A stretch of 16,985 nucleotides of DNA, taken from positions 1 to 16,985 of the forward strand of contig CAJVZA010000045.1 in NCBI GenBank assembly GCA_913009315.1. The letters run 5' to 3'. Both the position numbers and the translations under genes were made by a program. This DNA comes from an uncultured Hippea sp. (lineage in GTDB: Bacteria > Campylobacterota_A > Desulfurellia > JAADFJ01). The notes under the pieces were generated by a model. That model was not told the DNA's origin. It saw only the letters and a list, made by a program, of their open reading frames with translations, and did no database searches. Below, piece by piece: positions 1 through 6,511 of the stretch. How positions within the stretch are numbered: the first letter of the stretch is position 1; every line of letters begins with the position of its first letter.

Positions 1-192
1 CCTGATGCCATAGCGAAAAATCTAAATGAGATTGCTAAAATCACGGAAAGACCCAAATCATATTTTATACAAAAGGCATTGGATATTTATCTCAAGGATC
101 AGGTAGATCTTCAGATTGCGATTGATCGTTTGCGGGATGTTTCAGATCCGGTGATATCATTAGAAGAGATGAAGCGCGAACTTGACGTATAA
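1..192 (+). CDS. Ribbon-helix-helix antitoxin, 5'-truncated by window edge
   Basis: Frame 1 is open from the first base and ends at TAA 190-192, giving the last 63 residues of a protein whose start lies left of the window. The residues LNEIAKITERPKSYFIQKAL followed by DIYLKDQVDL match the helix-turn of ribbon-helix-helix (CopG/RelB-like) antitoxins: a short two-helix DNA-binding motif, then an acidic, Leu-rich C-terminal tail ending in SLEEMKRELDV that would wrap the toxin. Its stop codon lies inside the downstream toxin gene (11-base overlap), the usual layout of a type II toxin-antitoxin operon in which the antitoxin and the complex repress their own promoter. The N-terminal beta strand and the promoter are outside the window. 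The family assignment is confident; the exact subfamily is not. Confidence 0.82.
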   Translation, partial: PDAIAKNLNEIAKITERPKSYFIQKALDIYLKDQVDLQIAIDRLRDVSDPVISLEEMKRELDV

Positions 193-451
193 AATAACAT
201 TCAAAAAATCAGTATCTAATGATCTGAAGAAGATTGACAAGCAGGAGATTATCAGGATCTTTAATAAACTGGAAAACAATTCGGCTTTGAATGCATTGAA
301 TGCTGACAGCTATCCTGAACTTCAGGGACAGTTTGCCGGATTGCGGAAATTTCGAATTGGCAATTATCGTGTCATTTTCGCTATCATTGATGATATTATA
401 TTGATTACCCGCATTCAACATCGTAAGAATGTATATAAGATTAGAAGTTAG
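182..451 (+). CDS. RelE/ParE-family toxin (type II toxin-antitoxin)
   Basis: This 89-residue basic protein has the size and pattern of the RelE/ParE superfamily: N-terminal strand YKITFKKS, two helices rich in Lys/Leu (residues 11-35), then the core LRKFRIGNYRVIFAI (54-68) and a terminal strand with RIQHRKNVY (77-85). In RelE-type mRNA interferases Arg and Tyr residues of this core and C-terminus contact RNA; here R55, R58, R63, H80, R81 and Y85 are candidates. ParE-like gyrase inhibitors share the fold, so mRNA cleavage versus gyrase inhibition is undecided. Translation most likely starts at TTG 182, because there is no in-frame ATG that keeps the first strand; the overlap with the antitoxin would couple translation of the two genes. 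No disruption is seen. Confidence 0.85.
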   Translation: MTYKITFKKSVSNDLKKIDKQEIIRIFNKLENNSALNALNADSYPELQGQFAGLRKFRIGNYRVIFAIIDDIILITRIQHRKNVYKIRS

Positions 452-966
452 TGAATCTGCTTATTATGCAGTGGTCTAATAATGGAAAAGTTTAAAACAT
501 AATTAAACAAAATCGTGATATACGACAACTGAAGCAGTTCCTCGTTCTAAACAGCGGGTGGAAATGTGTATCCGGGATTTTTTCCTGCAGCCGGAGTGTT
601 CATTCCAAAATCTGTCGGCAACAATTTTCTGCGAATATAATTTAAAAAAAGTTGTCTTGACGAAATGACGTGATGTGCCGTCTGAGTCACGGCAGTTGCC
701 TGTTTGCCGTATATTTGGACTTGTCCTCCAATCCGGGAGAAATCGACAGACGATCATAGCAGAAAGGGGAATAAAATTTATAGCGCCAACTGCAGTCGCC
801 AATCAGGGTTGGGATGTTAGCAGATAAAGGTTCTATGGATGATGATGAAAGCGGGCTTGGTTGAGTTGCGATTTTAAAATAAACGGCTTGTATCGGGATT
901 TACGTAATAGGGCAATATGTACCGATTTTTCATTGGATGCAGTTAACGCACTATATCTAATTTGTT
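452..966. other. Gene-poor intergenic stretch, possible dispersed repeat
   Basis: I see no convincing gene in these 515 bases. The minus strand is open from 802 to 503, but the frame begins with TTG, has no Shine-Dalgarno sequence before it and no recognisable domain. The stretch contains a 6-bp hairpin at 676-694 and the small inverted repeat AACTG-AAG-CAGTT near 527-539. The 500-660 portion looks more GC-rich and patterned than the flanks and may be part of a dispersed intergenic repeat, which can only be decided by comparison with the rest of the genome. The right end would carry the 3' end of the transcript of the acetamidase-family gene, but no classical terminator is visible. Confidence 0.5.
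676..694. repeat. Hairpin (TGCCGT / ACGGCA)
   Basis: TGCCGT at 676-681 is the reverse complement of ACGGCA at 689-694, with a 7-base loop. No T-run follows on either strand, so it does not look like an intrinsic terminator. It lies within the possible repeat element of the 452-966 stretch. Confidence 0.45.
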
Positions 967-2250
967 TTATCCATATTGTTTTTTTGCAATTTCGTATAGG
1001 TTTAGATCTTCAAATTTCTCCTTTTCCGCCATTATTGTGAGTCTTATGATGCCGGGCAATCTCCCGATCTGAACGCTTCCTGCAATTGTTGCGAGGTTAA
1101 GTATTTTTTCTTTTTCATAATTAAGCATATTAGATGCTCTTTCCACTGCATTATCAAAAGCATCATTAAGGTTTGCACCGCTGCCTACAAATTGAATAGG
1201 CAGCATTTCCGGAATTATTTGATTGAACTTTTTAGAGAGTTTATAAATGTTATCTTTATCTTTTTTTGTGAAAGGTTTCGCCAATAATGGCAAATCTTCG
1301 GCAATGGGGAAAATAATCGGTCCTTCTAACGACAAACCTTTTATTACTTTAACTGTTATTTCTATTTCAGCAGATACATCCGTAGTATGACCGGCTACTT
1401 CACCGTCTCCCTGCATAGCGTGCACATCTCCTATAAATATACCGCCGCCTTCTACCTTAACGGGACAGATAAGAATAGCTCCTTCTCTTACAATATTTAT
1501 ATCCATATGTGAATCTGTTCTGAGTTCTAACTGTTCTTTTGTCAGTGCATATTCATGAGATGCGCCAATTAAAAATTGTCCAAAATCTCCTGCATTGTGG
1601 GAATCCGGCATATTAATAGGTGGAGTTGTGCCGATATTGCCTATGAATGGTCTTATTCTCGTTACAATCCCCTCTATATCAGCAGGACACATGATTACTA
1701 TAGGATTCTGTTCCGAATTATGCGGTAATTTCATTACATTTTCGGCATCTTGGGCTAACTCCTCTGCTTTGCTTCGATTTACGGTAATGCCTAAATTGGA
1801 TTCGTTATCAAACATCATTGTGTAACCATTGGCAAATTTGAATGGACTTACTTCTGCCCCGCAGATTGCGCATCTTACAGAGTTTGCGCCTATTCCAACT
1901 AATTTTGTAGGCGGATTTTCTGTTCCGCAGCTTGGGCAATACCTGTCTACGAATGGGTCGCTTTTATACTTTGTGTCTTCAGGAGCCATTACACCGGAAG
2001 AGGTAGCCATAGAGGTTACTTTTATGCTTTTGATATATATTGCCAATGCATCTCCTATATTAGCATTTTCTACTGCAACGGGTTTTGTTACCTCATGTCC
2101 TCCTTTGAAAATCGGTGTAATCATTGGTCCCCAACAACCTGGTGCAGTATTGGCTACTATAGAACCTCCGTCTTTTACATGATCAAAAACTTCTACTGCG
2201 GGTCCCACTATTCCCCGAGAAAAACTACTAACATATACTTTTGCTTTCAT
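967..2250 (-). CDS. Acetamidase/formamidase family protein with zinc-ribbon insertion
   Basis: This 427-residue protein belongs to the FmdA/AmdA family, cytoplasmic enzymes that hydrolyse formamide, acetamide or related short amides to the acid and ammonia. Recognisable parts are the N-terminal APGCWGPMITPIF region (36-48), the SHNAGDF segment (217-223) and the family hallmark GDVHAMQGDGE (274-284). A CPSC/CAIC pair (C105, C108, C127, C130) forms a likely zinc ribbon inserted after the first third; this is not in the simplest members of the family. The C-terminal 100 residues (from about 320) are Lys-rich and only loosely like characterised amidases, so the substrate is open. The ATG at 2250 is preceded on its strand by AGGAGG at good spacing. 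The gene stands alone between unrelated plus-strand genes; a candidate promoter lies just upstream. Confidence 0.85.
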   Translation of the reverse strand: MKAKVYVSSFSRGIVGPAVEVFDHVKDGGSIVANTAPGCWGPMITPIFKGGHEVTKPVAVENANIGDALAIYIKSIKVTSMATSSGVMAPEDTKYKSDPFVDRYCPSCGTENPPTKLVGIGANSVRCAICGAEVSPFKFANGYTMMFDNESNLGITVNRSKAEELAQDAENVMKLPHNSEQNPIVIMCPADIEGIVTRIRPFIGNIGTTPPINMPDSHNAGDFGQFLIGASHEYALTKEQLELRTDSHMDINIVREGAILICPVKVEGGGIFIGDVHAMQGDGEVAGHTTDVSAEIEITVKVIKGLSLEGPIIFPIAEDLPLLAKPFTKKDKDNIYKLSKKFNQIIPEMLPIQFVGSGANLNDAFDNAVERASNMLNYEKEKILNLATIAGSVQIGRLPGIIRLTIMAEKEKFEDLNLYEIAKKQYG

Positions 2251-2291
2251 GATACCTCCTATTATCTAATACATATATCTTTACCAATTAA

Positions 2292-2319
2292 ATAATAAAT
2301 TACTTTTTGTGAAATTCAA
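2292..2319 (-). promoter_or_regulatory. Candidate sigma70 promoter of the acetamidase-family gene
   Basis: Read on the minus strand, TTGAAT (2314-2319) and TATTAT (2292-2297) are separated by 16 bases, about 40 bases upstream of the ATG at 2250. The surrounding sequence is very AT-rich, so a chance match is possible. Confidence 0.45.
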
Positions 2320-2535
2320 ATTTTTAATTAATTATCCCCTGTGTTTCCTGAGTGTCCTGCTGTTTTTCCAATTGATCAACTTCCGCCTGCAGCTTGCTAA
2401 CTCAGGTATAATTTTAGTTGTTTCGACTCTCTATTCTTTTCATAATTAATGTAGATCAGATGCTCCATTTCAAACATTTTCCTCGATTGCTAATTTAATT
2501 ATTCTCATACAGATTAAATTAGACAATTCGTATGA

Positions 2536-2564
2536 TTGACATTTAATATTTAATTAAATAAAGT
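2536..2564 (+). promoter_or_regulatory. Candidate sigma70 promoter upstream of the OB-fold protein gene
   Basis: A perfect TTGACA at 2536-2541 is followed after 17 bases by TAAAGT (2559-2564), a four-of-six match to the -10 consensus. It would produce a leader of roughly 115 bases before the ATG at 2689, in which the hairpin at 2590-2611 would be transcribed. Confidence 0.4.
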
Positions 2565-2589
2565 AATATTATTTTAAGGTTAACTTATT

Positions 2590-2611
2590 AAGTAAAAAGG
2601 CAGTTTTACTT
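2590..2611 (+). repeat. AT-rich hairpin in the leader of the OB-fold protein gene
   Basis: AAGTAAAA (2590-2597) pairs with TTTTACTT (2604-2611) around the loop AGGCAG. The stem is 8 bp but low in GC, and no T-run follows directly. It may be a weak attenuator, a transcript-stability element or an operator half-site pair. Confidence 0.35.
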
Positions 2612-2688
2612 CTTGAAGACGTAAAAAATAATATTTTTTCTTGTTGCTGCACAGCTGAGAACCGGCAGAGAGAGACAAAGAGGTTTTA

Positions 2689-3093
2689 ATGAAAAGATAT
2701 TTTGTTGCAGCTTTTATATTTTTATTTTTCGGCTTTTATCTTATACATCGCACTTTTTATGCGCAGGGACACATAGAAGAGCGCGTACGCGTAAGCATAA
2801 GTTCGAAAAATGCATATAAACATATTGGAGAGATTCAAACTGTCTGCGGAATTGTGGCAAGCACATATTATTCATATAGAAGTCGCGGCCGGCCCACTTT
2901 TCTTAATCTTGACCGCCCGTATCCGAACCAAATTTTTACAATCGTAATTTGGGGTTCCGATAGATACAAATTTAAAAAATCTCCTGAAATACTCTTTAAA
3001 ATGAAAAGGATTTGTGCTACGGGAAGAATAAAAGCTTATCGCGGAATACCTCAAATTATAGTAAGAAATCCTTCCCAAATAATGAAAAAATAA
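2689..3093 (+). CDS. Exported or membrane-anchored OB-fold-like protein
   Basis: The 134-residue product begins MKRYF and has one hydrophobic segment (residues 4-20, FVAAFIFLFFGFYLI), either a signal peptide or an uncleaved N-terminal anchor; cleavage near YAQ-G (about 26) is possible. The remainder resembles a small OB-fold: a strand with VCGIVAS (52-58), a variable loop, FLNLDRPYPN (71-80), FTIVIWGSD (83-91), and a final RICATGRIKAYRGIPQIIV block (107-125). This order (gain-of-barrier 'CGxV', 'FLNLD.PYP', 'GrI..Y.G.pqI') is what I know from single OB-domain proteins related to nucleic-acid-binding modules. C53 and C109 could form a disulfide outside the cytoplasm. GAGG precedes the ATG. Ligand and role are unknown; a function in the periplasm, perhaps with extracellular DNA, is only a guess. 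Confidence 0.7.
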   Translation: MKRYFVAAFIFLFFGFYLIHRTFYAQGHIEERVRVSISSKNAYKHIGEIQTVCGIVASTYYSYRSRGRPTFLNLDRPYPNQIFTIVIWGSDRYKFKKSPEILFKMKRICATGRIKAYRGIPQIIVRNPSQIMKK

Positions 3094-3213
3094 GTTATTT
3101 TGAACATATCAGGAGATTCATGTGAACATTTTCAAAAGAATACAATCATCTGTCTTGTTATCTGAAAGTCGATCTTTATTTATTTGATATCTTCGAGTAA
3201 ATTTTATGTTATT

Positions 3214-3531
3214 TTATGATCTGATCATAGTGAGCATCATCTTGAACTTTTCAACAGCCTTTAGAGAATGTGATTTATTAACCGGTAAAATAATCATCTC
3301 TCCTTTTTTCAGAATATAGGGAATGCCTGAAATCTTTATTTCCGCCACGCCGTCCAATACAAGAACCAGGGCATCAAACGGTGCGGTATGCTCACTCAGC
3401 TCTTGATCTTTATCAAAGGCAAACAACGTTACGGTTCCTGTTTCCTTTTTAATGATAGTTTTGCTCACCACAGCATCATCTGCGTAATTAATCAGCTCAG
3501 TCAGTAGATTTACCTTTGGTTTGGAATCCAT
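3214..3531 (-). CDS. Small single-domain cupin protein
   Basis: The 105-residue product has the six-stranded cupin pattern: TVTLFAFDKDQELSEHTAPF (33-52) corresponds to motif 1, ALVLVLDGVAEIKISG (54-69) to the central strands, and LKKGEMIILPVNKSHSLKA (73-91) to motif 2 with the usual PxxxxH. Of the metal-binding residues of motif 1 only one His (H48) remains, with H88 in motif 2, so metal binding is uncertain. Stand-alone cupins of this type serve as small-molecule sensors, isomerases or stress-related proteins, and the substrate cannot be read from sequence. The ATG at 3531 is preceded on the minus strand by AAGGAGC at 3539-3545. It is transcribed away from the MFS/glutamate decarboxylase operon, so the 3532-3723 region may hold divergent promoters. 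Confidence 0.8.
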   Translation of the reverse strand: MDSKPKVNLLTELINYADDAVVSKTIIKKETGTVTLFAFDKDQELSEHTAPFDALVLVLDGVAEIKISGIPYILKKGEMIILPVNKSHSLKAVEKFKMMLTMIRS

Positions 3532-3616
3532 TTTTTATGCTCCTTGTGAATTAAATTTTGTCGACTTGCAGGCAGCCGCCAATTCAACGCTTATTAATAA
3601 CTTTATCAATTCCTGC

Positions 3617-3645
3617 TTGATATTCAAGTACGATAAGGATAGTAT
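3617..3645 (+). promoter_or_regulatory. Candidate sigma70 promoter of the MFS/glutamate decarboxylase operon
   Basis: TTGATA (3617-3622) and TAGTAT (3640-3645) are separated by an ideal 17 bases. The start of transcription would lie near 3652, leaving a leader of about 70 bases before the leader ORF at 3724. Confidence 0.5.
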
Positions 3646-3723
3646 AAAATTGTGTATGCGCATTTATATGAAAAATAGAGATTTTGCATATAGCAATCAG
3701 TTGATTTTTATAGAGGAAAAATA

Positions 3724-3792
3724 ATGAATATTGCATGCAAAAATATGATTCTTAATGAATCGGCATCAGTCGGCTTAAGCCAGGCAATCTAA
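3724..3792 (+). CDS. Putative 22-residue leader ORF before the MFS gene
   Basis: An ATG at 3724 is preceded by AGAGGA (3712-3717) at 6-base spacing, a better ribosome binding site than the one before the transporter itself. It reads MNIACKNMILNESASVGLSQ plus two residues and stops with TAA at 3790-3792, two bases before the TTG start of the MFS gene. The arrangement suggests that ribosomes translate the short ORF and re-initiate at the TTG. It could also be a remnant of another gene. No homology is recognised, and the peptide itself has no obvious regulatory codon run. Confidence 0.4.
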   Translation: MNIACKNMILNESASVGLSQAI

Positions 3793-3794
3793 CA

Positions 3795-5006
3795 TTGCGA
3801 AAATATCTAACCTTTTTTCATTTGGCGCTTCCTTTTTCAATAGTGAATGGTGTGGTGTGGGGTATCGGCATCATGACTTTGCCAATATTGGCAAAAACAG
3901 GTGCCAGAGCAGGATTAACATTCGCCATGATCAATCTCGGTATAGGCGTAGGTGCAATATTGTGGGGCACGCTATCTCATACATTCAAAATTAGAAATCT
4001 TATATTCGCAAGCAGCTTTTTATCTTTTCTCGGTTGGCTTATCATAGCATTGTTTCACGGTAAGTTTTTGATACCTCTCGCCTTCTTTTTTGGTCTTTTT
4101 ACTGCAGGTATTTTTGCGCTTGCAAGTGTGATTGTTACAAATACATATAAAGAAAAAGAATGGGACAAATATATATCGCTGATGCAGGCTTTCATGACGC
4201 TCGGTACAGTTGTCGGATTGCTTATCACATCTATCTATACTAATGTCATAGCGGGTATACCGTTTTTGATCATAGCCTTTTTATCTTATATTCCTCTATC
4301 CCGGCATCATGGTTATGTAGTTAAACATCACAAACTTGACCTGTCTTTACTGAAACCAAAAATGCATTTTTCAGAAATATTTACAGGATATTTTTATCAT
4401 CGATTTAAAATCAAACATTTCCTTCATCTGAAGGATAAACGAATTTTGCTGCTGAATTTGGGCTGGATTTTCAGTTTATTGGCTGCAGCACCTGTTTATG
4501 CTATGTATCCGCTGCTGATGAAGCATGTATTTCTCGTCAAAGAATCCTCGTCTTCTTTAATTTATGCCGTAAGCACAGGACTGGGTGTCTATTTTTTTAT
4601 ACTGGCAGGTAAAATGTCTGAAAAGAAAAGCCCTTTATTTTCTTTTAATGCCGGCATACTGTTGTATCTTGTAAGTTTCCTGTTAATGTTTGCAGGTATA
4701 AAAACTCAATTTAATCTCTTTGGTATATTCGGTTTTATTTTCATGATTATTGCATGGTCATTCATCTCCGTCGGTATGAATGTGGGTATAGTTAAGCTTG
4801 CGGATGAATCAAAAAGAGCTGAGCTTTTAGGTGTTGCAAATACACTGCAGAGTTTTGATAATGTGATCGGAGGATTTTTAGGCGGCATTATAGCTGAAAT
4901 TTTTGGTTATTCTTATGTTATTTTATTTGGTCTGGTTTTTACATTTTTTGCTATCATAATTGGTATCAGCTTGCTAAAGGATAAAACAATAGGAGGTATA
5001 AATTAG
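3795..5006 (+). CDS. MFS transporter, partner of glutamate decarboxylase
   Basis: The 403-residue protein is almost entirely hydrophobic, with about twelve membrane helices in two halves (roughly 8-165 and 216-395) joined by a basic cytoplasmic loop (170-215, many His and Lys), the classic major facilitator layout. GTLSHTFKIRNLIF (58-71) between helices 2 and 3 resembles the MFS loop motif GxLaDrxGrr in degenerate form; AGKMSEKKSP (271-280) is its counterpart in the second half. The start is TTG 3795: an in-frame TGA lies at 3756-3758 and the next ATG (3873) would delete helix 1. The gene lies one base ahead of glutamate decarboxylase, so the substrate is plausibly glutamate, GABA or their exchange, although an unrelated amino acid or drug cannot be excluded. 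Confidence 0.82.
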   Translation: MRKYLTFFHLALPFSIVNGVVWGIGIMTLPILAKTGARAGLTFAMINLGIGVGAILWGTLSHTFKIRNLIFASSFLSFLGWLIIALFHGKFLIPLAFFFGLFTAGIFALASVIVTNTYKEKEWDKYISLMQAFMTLGTVVGLLITSIYTNVIAGIPFLIIAFLSYIPLSRHHGYVVKHHKLDLSLLKPKMHFSEIFTGYFYHRFKIKHFLHLKDKRILLLNLGWIFSLLAAAPVYAMYPLLMKHVFLVKESSSSLIYAVSTGLGVYFFILAGKMSEKKSPLFSFNAGILLYLVSFLLMFAGIKTQFNLFGIFGFIFMIIAWSFISVGMNVGIVKLADESKRAELLGVANTLQSFDNVIGGFLGGIIAEIFGYSYVILFGLVFTFFAIIIGISLLKDKTIGGIN

Positions 5007-5007
5007 T

Positions 5008-6399
5008 ATGCTTTCAAAGAAAAAAAAGGGTATCGTGCGCAATGGGATTAGTTCAACATATGCTGAGAGATTTTTTACAAAACCTGTGCCAAGATTTGAT
5101 ATACCGAAAGAAGGTATGGATTCCAATGCTGCATATCAAATTGTGCATGACGAACTCAATATTGACGGAAATCCATCGCTGAATTTAGCATCCTTTGTTA
5201 CAACGTGGATGGAGGATGGGGCGCAAAGACTTATCACTGAAAATTTGAATAAAAATCTTGTTGATCAAGATGAATATCCGCAGACAGGTGTGATACAGGG
5301 ACGTGTGGTGAATATGCTGGCAAGGCTTTTTCATGCACATGAAAATAATGAATATGTGGGTACGGCTACTGTGGGTTCATCTGAAGCTATTATGCTTGGG
5401 CTGCTGGCTCACAAATGGGCATTTAGAAAAAAAATGCAGAAATTGGGAAAAGACTACAGCAGACCCAATATAGTGGTTAGTGCGGATGTTCATATCGTAT
5501 GGGAAAAGTTTGCAAAATACTTTGATGTCGAGATGCGCACTATCCCTATGAAACGCGATAATTATATCCTCGATGTGGAAAAGATGAAAAATAGCATAGA
5601 TGAAAATACTATATGCGTGGGTGCCGTTTTAGGAACTACATTTACAGGTCAATTGGATCCTGTAGAAGATATAAACAGCATACTTCTGGATATAAAGAAT
5701 AAAAAAGGCTGGGATATTCCCATACATGTGGATGCTGCAAGCGGAGGTTTTGTTATTCCGTTTTTATATCCTGATTTGAAATGGGATTTTAGGTTATCTC
5801 AAGTCAGATCAATCAACGTTTCGGGTCATAAATACGGTTTGGTTTATCCGGGAATAGGCTGGCTCATTTTCAAAGACAAAACGGACTTGCCTGAGGATTT
5901 AATATTTTATGTGAATTACCTTGGGGGAGAAGAAGCTACATATACGCTTAATTTCTCAAGGGGCAGTTCCATGGTTATAGCACAATACTACAATCTTTTG
6001 AGATTGGGCAAGAGAGGGTATAAGCACATAATGGAAAACTCTTTATGCAACGCCAAATACTTATTGCGCGAAATAGAAAAAATTGATTTTTTTGAAATTA
6101 TAAATAAAGATTTGAAGATGCCTATAGTAGTGATGTCCATAAAGAATGATGCAGGTTTTGATGTATTTGAATTGTCTGCACAATTAAGACAAAAAGGGTG
6201 GATAGTTCCTGCTTATAGTTTGCCGAAAGATGCTGATGATATCTGCATACTGAGGATAGTTGTAAAAGAAAACTTCAGCAGAGATATGGCAGATCTTTTA
6301 ATAAATGATATATTATACTTTTCAGCTCAATTGCAAAACAATATAAAAACAAAGATTGCTAAAGTAGATAAAAACACCATACATAAGCATATCTGTTAA
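5008..6399 (+). CDS. gadB: Glutamate decarboxylase, PLP-dependent
   Basis: The 463-residue protein aligns by eye over its whole length with bacterial GadA/GadB (466 residues in Escherichia coli). It decarboxylates L-glutamate to GABA, consuming one cytoplasmic proton. Visible landmarks are NLASFVTTWMED (59-70) and D86 of the substrate pocket, GSSEA (123-127) contacting the PLP phosphate, HVDAASGGF (240-248) with D242 for the pyridine nitrogen, and SGHKYGLVYPG (272-282) with Schiff-base K275. The C-terminus ends IHKHIC, with H461 near the position of the pH-sensing C-terminal His of E. coli GadB, which closes the active site at neutral pH. AGGAGG at 4991-4996 precedes the ATG, inside the end of the MFS gene, and the two form an operon. 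The pairing suggests acid resistance or GABA production. Confidence 0.95.
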   Translation: MLSKKKKGIVRNGISSTYAERFFTKPVPRFDIPKEGMDSNAAYQIVHDELNIDGNPSLNLASFVTTWMEDGAQRLITENLNKNLVDQDEYPQTGVIQGRVVNMLARLFHAHENNEYVGTATVGSSEAIMLGLLAHKWAFRKKMQKLGKDYSRPNIVVSADVHIVWEKFAKYFDVEMRTIPMKRDNYILDVEKMKNSIDENTICVGAVLGTTFTGQLDPVEDINSILLDIKNKKGWDIPIHVDAASGGFVIPFLYPDLKWDFRLSQVRSINVSGHKYGLVYPGIGWLIFKDKTDLPEDLIFYVNYLGGEEATYTLNFSRGSSMVIAQYYNLLRLGKRGYKHIMENSLCNAKYLLREIEKIDFFEIINKDLKMPIVVMSIKNDAGFDVFELSAQLRQKGWIVPAYSLPKDADDICILRIVVKENFSRDMADLLINDILYFSAQLQNNIKTKIAKVDKNTIHKHIC

Positions 6400-6482
6400 T
6401 ATCGTATAAGTTCTCTATTTCATTTCCGGCGGGATACCTGATCGTTCTTCTTTTTTTCCTGCGGGCTGCATTTGCGCTCAGC

Positions 6483-6503
6483 GGACGGCACATTCTGCCG
6501 TCC
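6483..6503. terminator. GC-rich hairpin between convergent genes
   Basis: GGACGGCA (6483-6490) pairs perfectly with TGCCGTCC (6496-6503) around the loop CATTC. It sits between the end of glutamate decarboxylase (6399) and the end of the minus-strand lipoprotein gene (6512), where a bidirectional terminator would be expected. A T-run begins only about a dozen bases downstream on the plus strand and none follows on the minus strand, so it is not a textbook intrinsic terminator. Confidence 0.5.
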
Positions 6504-6511
6504 CGTATGCA

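Larger units (their letters stand above)
2251..2688. other. AT-rich divergent intergenic region
   Basis: These 438 bases separate the minus-strand acetamidase-family gene from the plus-strand OB-fold protein. They contain a candidate promoter for each gene and one AT-rich hairpin. No ORF with a ribosome binding site, no RNA gene and no riboswitch motif was recognised. The sequence is strongly AT-biased between about 2400 and 2640. Confidence 0.5.

Noticed and set aside
503-802. 99-codon minus-strand open frame as a protein gene
   Set aside because: It begins with TTG, has no Shine-Dalgarno sequence and no recognisable domain; treated instead as part of a possible repeat.
1595-2295. Plus-strand open frames opposite the acetamidase-family gene
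   Set aside because: They lie antisense to a clear family member with a good start and lack domains of their own.
3521-3724. 67-codon plus-strand open frame between the cupin and the MFS gene
   Set aside because: It starts antisense to the cupin N-terminus, has no ribosome binding site and its product has no recognisable pattern; the promoter candidate lies inside it.
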